Source: Fodinicola acaciae | GTDB taxonomy: Bacteria > Actinomycetota > Actinomycetes > Mycobacteriales > HKI-0501 | DNA: 64,000 bases | Assembly: GCF_010993745.1 (NCBI RefSeq) | Contig: NZ_WOTN01000002.1 | Coordinates: forward strand, 434,001 to 498,000 | Reading direction: 5' to 3' | Shown: positions 60,820 to 64,000 of the stretch, one piece after another | Layout of the letters: each line of letters opens with the position of its first letter | How positions within the stretch are numbered: the first letter of the stretch is position 1 | Translations under genes and position numbers: made by a program | Notes under the pieces: generated by a model | Seen by the model: the letters and a program-made list of their open reading frames with translations, nothing else | Databases searched by the model: none | Told to the model about the DNA's origin: nothing

Positions 60820-62301
60820 CTAGCGGACGCCTTCCATGTGCCGCGCGATCCACGGCGTCAGGAAATAGAGCACGACACCGACCAGGATCGCGCAGACGCC
60901 GACGATCGCGAAGTACGCGACCTCCGTCGACGCGCTGTAGAAGCCGACGATCTGCGCGCTGATGCCCTGCGCGGCCGCGTCGGACAGGAACCACAGCCCC
61001 ATCGTCTGTGACGCGAACGCGGCCGGCGCGAGCTTCGTGGTCGCCGACAGGCCGACCGGCGACACCAGCATCTCGCCGACGATGACGATGAAGAAGCTGC
61101 CGATCAACCAGAACGGGCTCACCTTGGCGCTGGTGCCGTAGAGCAGGCCGGGCAGGGTCAGCAGCAGGTACGACAGACCCGCGAAGGCGACACCGTATGC
61201 GAACTTCCGCGGCGTCGACGGCTGCCGGTCGCCGAGTTTGGTCCAGGCCCAGGCGAAAATCGGCGCCAACACGATCACCCAGAGCGGGTTGATGCTCTGG
61301 AAAAAGGCCGGCTGCAACGTGATCCCGCCGACGTGCAGGTCCGTACGCTTGTCGGCGAAGATCGCCAGCACCACCGAGCCCTGCTCCTCGATGAGCCAGA
61401 ACACCACCGCGGTGATGAACAGCGGGATGTACGCGCGCAGCCGCGACTTCTCGACCGCGGTCGTACGGGGACTGCGCAGCATCACGGTGAAGTAGGAGAT
61501 CGGCAGCAGGATGCTCAGCACGCTGACCGCGTTGACCAGCGTGTCCACCGTGAGCAGGTGGAAGAAGCCGGCGGCCGCCACCAGGATCACCAGCACACAC
61601 AGGCCGATACCGAGGTTGCGCAGCACCGAGCCGAGGTTGTCGGAGTTCAGCGGCGCCGACGGCTTGGCGCTGCGGTCGCCCAGCAGGCGCCGGGTGAAGA
61701 AGTACGTGACCAGGCCGATCGCCATGCCGACGGCGGCACACACGAAGCCGACGTGGAAGTTCGTGGCGCCGTACACCGCGCCGACCACCAACGGCGCCAG
61801 GAACGCGCCGGCGTTGATGCCGATGTAGAAGATGCTGAACCCGGCGTCGCGCCGCTGGTCCCTCTCGTCGTACAGGTCGCCGACGACCTTGGACACGTTG
61901 GTCTTCAGCAGGCCGGTGCCGAGGATGATCAGCAACAGCGCGACATAGAGCGCCGGCTGGCCGCCGAACGGGATCGACAGTGTGATGTGGCCGAGCATGA
62001 TGATCACGCCGCCGGTGAGCACCGCGCGCTGGTTGCCGAGCACCCGGTCGGCGATCCAGCCGCCGACCACCTGGCTCATGTAGATCAGCGCACCGTAGAT
62101 CGACACCAGCGCGGCGGCGGTCGCCTGCGGGATCGCCAGGCCGCCTTTGGTGGTCTCGTAGTACATGTAGAAGAGCAGGATCGCCTTCATGCCGTAGTAC
62201 GAGAAACGTTCCCAGAACTCGGTGGTGAACAGCGTGGCCAGGCCGAGCGGCTGGCCGAAGAACCTGGTGTCGCGTTCGGCTGATTCCGCCTGCGCGCTCA
62301 A
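60820..62301 (-). CDS. Proton-dependent oligopeptide transporter (POT/PTR family)
   Basis: About 493 residues with 12-14 membrane helices. The PTR signatures are TEFWERFSYYGMKAIL (ExxERFxYY, H+ coupling) and GINAGAFLAPLVVG (PTR2 region). It imports di- and tripeptides. TTG 62301 is preferred because GAGG lies 6 nt upstream, with GTG 62313 as alternative; the frame upstream is antisense to a tRNA. It is convergent with hadB and divergent from tRNA-Trp, interrupting the expected had-trpT-secE order. Confidence 0.88.
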   Translation of the reverse strand: MSAQAESAERDTRFFGQPLGLATLFTTEFWERFSYYGMKAILLFYMYYETTKGGLAIPQATAAALVSIYGALIYMSQVVGGWIADRVLGNQRAVLTGGVIIMLGHITLSIPFGGQPALYVALLLIILGTGLLKTNVSKVVGDLYDERDQRRDAGFSIFYIGINAGAFLAPLVVGAVYGATNFHVGFVCAAVGMAIGLVTYFFTRRLLGDRSAKPSAPLNSDNLGSVLRNLGIGLCVLVILVAAAGFFHLLTVDTLVNAVSVLSILLPISYFTVMLRSPRTTAVEKSRLRAYIPLFITAVVFWLIEEQGSVVLAIFADKRTDLHVGGITLQPAFFQSINPLWVIVLAPIFAWAWTKLGDRQPSTPRKFAYGVAFAGLSYLLLTLPGLLYGTSAKVSPFWLIGSFFIVIVGEMLVSPVGLSATTKLAPAAFASQTMGLWFLSDAAAQGISAQIVGFYSASTEVAYFAIVGVCAILVGVVLYFLTPWIARHMEGVR

Positions 62302-62487
62302 GACAGACCTCACTTTCCGATGACTTTTGCGCACCCTATTGCGGTCATAACCACCTCCGCAGGCGGAAACTGGGTAGTTATCACAATGTGACCGGCGGGT
62401 CGTACGCGAAATCGCCGCCGCGGCCGCCGCCGGACGCGCGCGGCTGGGTCGGGGGGTGCGGATTTCCAGAGCCGCGACCCCGTCCCG

Positions 62488-62493
62488 TACACT
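62488..62493 (+). promoter_or_regulatory. -10 hexamer of the tRNA-Trp promoter
   Basis: TACACT lies about 70 bp upstream of tRNA-Trp within a sequence with TTTCCAG about 17-20 bp earlier. It is a plausible -10 for the tRNA-Trp/secE/nusG run. Confidence 0.35.
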
Positions 62494-62561
62494 GGCGCAC
62501 TGGGCCTTATCGGCCGCTGCCCCGGCATGCCTGAAGGGGTGGCTGCGCCGAGCTGGCCCGT

Positions 62562-62634
62562 AGGGGTGTGGCGCAATTGGTAGCGCAGCGGTCTCCAAAA
62601 CCGCAGGTTGCAGGTTCGAGTCCTGTCGCCCCTG
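62562..62634 (+). tRNA. tRNA-Trp (anticodon CCA)
   Basis: Acceptor AGGGGTG/CGCCCCT, D-arm GCGCAATTGGTAGCGC, anticodon loop CTCCAAA, T-loop GGTTCGAGTCC, discriminator G. It stands directly before secE, as in many actinobacteria. Confidence 0.94.
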
Positions 62635-62740
62635 CACTGTTGGGTCACGGCCGGAACAATGCAGTGGGCGAAGGCCTGGAACAAAGCAGGTGGCACCGGC
62701 CGTTGCCCGGTGGGGTAACCGACGATTGGAAGAGGCGAGC

Positions 62741-63142
62741 GTGGCGAAGGGCAAAGGCTCCGCACCGGCCGACGACGAGGCTGACGCGGTGCTGCCGGAC
62801 GACACCGACGAGGTCGAGCTCGACGACGCCGACGAGGCGGACAGCCGCTCGCGGGGTCGCAAGTCGGACGCCAAGTCCGACAGGAACGCCGACAAGAAGA
62901 CCCGGCCGGCCGGCCGGCGCGGCAACCCGGTCAGCTTCCTGCTGCGGTTCGTCCGCGAGGTGGTCGCCGAGCTGCGCAAGGTCATCTGGCCGACCCGCAA
63001 GGAGCTGATCACCTACACGGCGGTCGTGGTCGTCTTCCTGATCGTGATGACCGGCCTGGTCGCGCTGCTGGACCTCGGGTTCGCTCGGTTGGCGCTGATC
63101 GTCTTCGGCGGCACCGCCGGCACCGGCACGACCGGAAGCTAG
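62741..63142 (+). CDS. secE: Preprotein translocase subunit SecE
   Basis: A 133-residue SecE from GTG 62741 (GGAAGAGG site). An acidic then basic N-terminal extension (about 1-60) is common in actinobacteria. The conserved core is FVREVVAELRKVIWPTRKELITYT followed by one membrane helix (VVVVFLIVMTGLVALLDL). It is part of the SecYEG channel. Confidence 0.93.
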   Translation: MAKGKGSAPADDEADAVLPDDTDEVELDDADEADSRSRGRKSDAKSDRNADKKTRPAGRRGNPVSFLLRFVREVVAELRKVIWPTRKELITYTAVVVVFLIVMTGLVALLDLGFARLALIVFGGTAGTGTTGS

Positions 63143-63198
63143 CCCAGCGCGGCGCCTGCCGCACATGGTCATCGAAATGAGTAAGGCTGAGTAAGGCA

Positions 63199-63933
63199 AT
63201 GTCGAACCAGGAAGAGAGCGATCGCGTGTCCGAGCTGGACGAGGCCGTCGAGGCTGCCGAGGTGGCCGACGCCGGGACCGCCAGCGGCCAGACCGGCGAG
63301 GCCGTCGAGGCGACCGAGGCGGCCGAGCCGAAGGACGCCGAGACCGAGCTGGACCCGGTCGAGGAGCTGCGCCAGCAGCTGCGGATCGCTCCCGGCGAGT
63401 GGTACGTGGTGCACTCGTACGCCGGCTATGAGAACAAGGTCAAGACCAACCTGGAGAGCCGCATCTCCTCGTTGGACATGGAGGACTTCATCTACCAGAT
63501 CGAGGTGCCGACCCAGGAGGTCACCGAGGTCAAGAACGGCAAGCGCCAGCAGGTGCAGGCCAAGGTCTTCCCCGGCTACATCCTGGTCCGGATGGAGCTC
63601 ACCCCGGAGTCCTGGTCGGCCGTACGCAACACCCCTGGCGTGACCGGGTTCGTCGGCGCCACCACGCGCGCCGACCGGCCGAGCCCGCTGTCGCTGGACG
63701 AGATCGTCAAGTGGCTCGCACCGGCCGTCGAGAAGGAGCCGGCCAAGCCGCAGGTCAAGGTCGTCGACTTCGAGGTCGGCGACTCGGTCACGGTCACCGA
63801 GGGCGCCTTCGCGACCCTGCCGGCGAGCATCAGCGAGATCAACCCCGACGCACAGAAGCTCAAGGTGCTGGTGTCGATCTTCGGCCGGGAGACCCCGGTG
63901 GAGCTCAACTTCAACCAGGTCTCCAAGATCTAG
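63199..63933 (+). CDS. nusG: Transcription termination/antitermination factor NusG
   Basis: A 244-residue NusG with an acidic actinobacterial N-terminal extension (about 1-50). The NGN domain starts at [16 protein letters not shown] and contains [10 protein letters not shown] and VTGFVG; the C-terminal KOW domain is [21 protein letters not shown]. It couples RNA polymerase with Rho or ribosomes. It is 56 bp after secE. Confidence 0.94.
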   Translation: MSNQEESDRVSELDEAVEAAEVADAGTASGQTGEAVEATEAAEPKDAETELDPVEELRQQLRIAPGEWYVVHSYAGYENKVKTNLESRISSLDMEDFIYQIEVPTQEVTEVKNGKRQQVQAKVFPGYILVRMELTPESWSAVRNTPGVTGFVGATTRADRPSPLSLDEIVKWLAPAVEKEPAKPQVKVVDFEVGDSVTVTEGAFATLPASISEINPDAQKLKVLVSIFGRETPVELNFNQVSKI

Positions 63934-63966
63934 TCCCCAGCCCCACCTCGATTCAGGAAGACAGAC

Positions 63967-64000
63967 ATGCCCCCGAAGAAGAAGCTCGCCGCGATCATCA
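63967..64000 (+). CDS. rplK: 50S ribosomal protein L11, start only
   Basis: ATG 63967 with GGAAGA upstream opens MPPKKKLAAII, the L11 N-terminus, and runs off the window. Position after nusG confirms rplK. Confidence 0.9.
   Translation, partial: MPPKKKLAAII

Noticed and set aside
1..64000. CRISPR array, insertion sequence or prophage
   Set aside because: No regularly spaced repeats, transposase, integrase or phage structural genes were recognised.

Overview
The window is a high-GC actinomycete chromosome segment. GC-rich third codon positions, frequent GTG starts, many genes without a leader, actinobacterial-type LexA and IdeR/DtxR boxes, and the gene order tRNA-Thr, tRNA-Met, rpmG, hadA, hadB, tRNA-Trp, secE, nusG, rplK (as around the mycobacterial had locus) all point the same way. 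The many secreted glycan- and lipid-degrading enzymes fit a soil or plant-litter saprophyte. I do not assign a genus.

Layout. 1-5.2 kb: housekeeping and small enzymes, including dinB under a perfect LexA box that covers its start codon. 5.2-8.8 kb: a ROK repressor divergent from a secreted GH27 alpha-galactosidase, then an OsmC protein ending inside a large inverted repeat. 9.3-12.4 kb: a cupin, then an arylamine N-acetyltransferase/FAD-monooxygenase pair divergent from a MarR regulator with a palindromic operator. 12.5-15.7 kb: a second ROK repressor convergent with a secreted GH30 enzyme carrying a ricin-type lectin. 16-20.2 kb: a phosphotransferase, a 1015-residue AfsR/SARP-like regulator and a small membrane protein antisense to its 3' end.

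20.4-30.6 kb is a ten-gene, mostly overlapping plus-strand catabolic operon: thioesterase, SDR, two crotonases, TetR regulator, thiolase, paired acyl-CoA dehydrogenases, acyl-CoA synthetase and P450. The set suits beta-oxidation of a steroid side chain or a similar branched or cyclic acid; the substrate is not readable from sequence. 30.5-46.4 kb is accessory: an EamA/LysR pair, a broken calpain-like protease gene with an N-terminus like contractile-injection-system cargo, an alginate lyase with an 18-bp perfect palindrome upstream, an ECF42-type sigma factor with its DGPF partner, a DUF1906 protein fused to a seven-repeat putative beta-propeller, phospholipase C, an LLM oxidoreductase, a 157-nt inverted repeat, and a truncated haemoglobin/TMEM175/MarR module.

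46.5-55.6 kb: a serine hydrolase, an iron-acquisition pair under an IdeR-like box, tRNA-Tyr, YajQ, HtpX and the methionine-salvage pair mtnA/mtaD. 56-59.3 kb: a structured leader, a 17-codon upstream ORF, a 66-residue membrane peptide with two DGAGWG repeats, and a GGDEF-EAL protein. 59.3-64 kb is the tRNA/rpmG/hadAB/secE/nusG/rplK region, with a POT peptide transporter in the position where mycobacteria carry hadC.

The best candidates for undescribed biology are the leader/uORF/peptide/c-di-GMP locus at 56.2-59.3 kb, the haemoglobin-TMEM175 module, the 157-nt inverted repeat, and a convergent-gene element that recurs about 51 kb apart. All coordinates and motifs were read by eye; no searches or folding programs were run.
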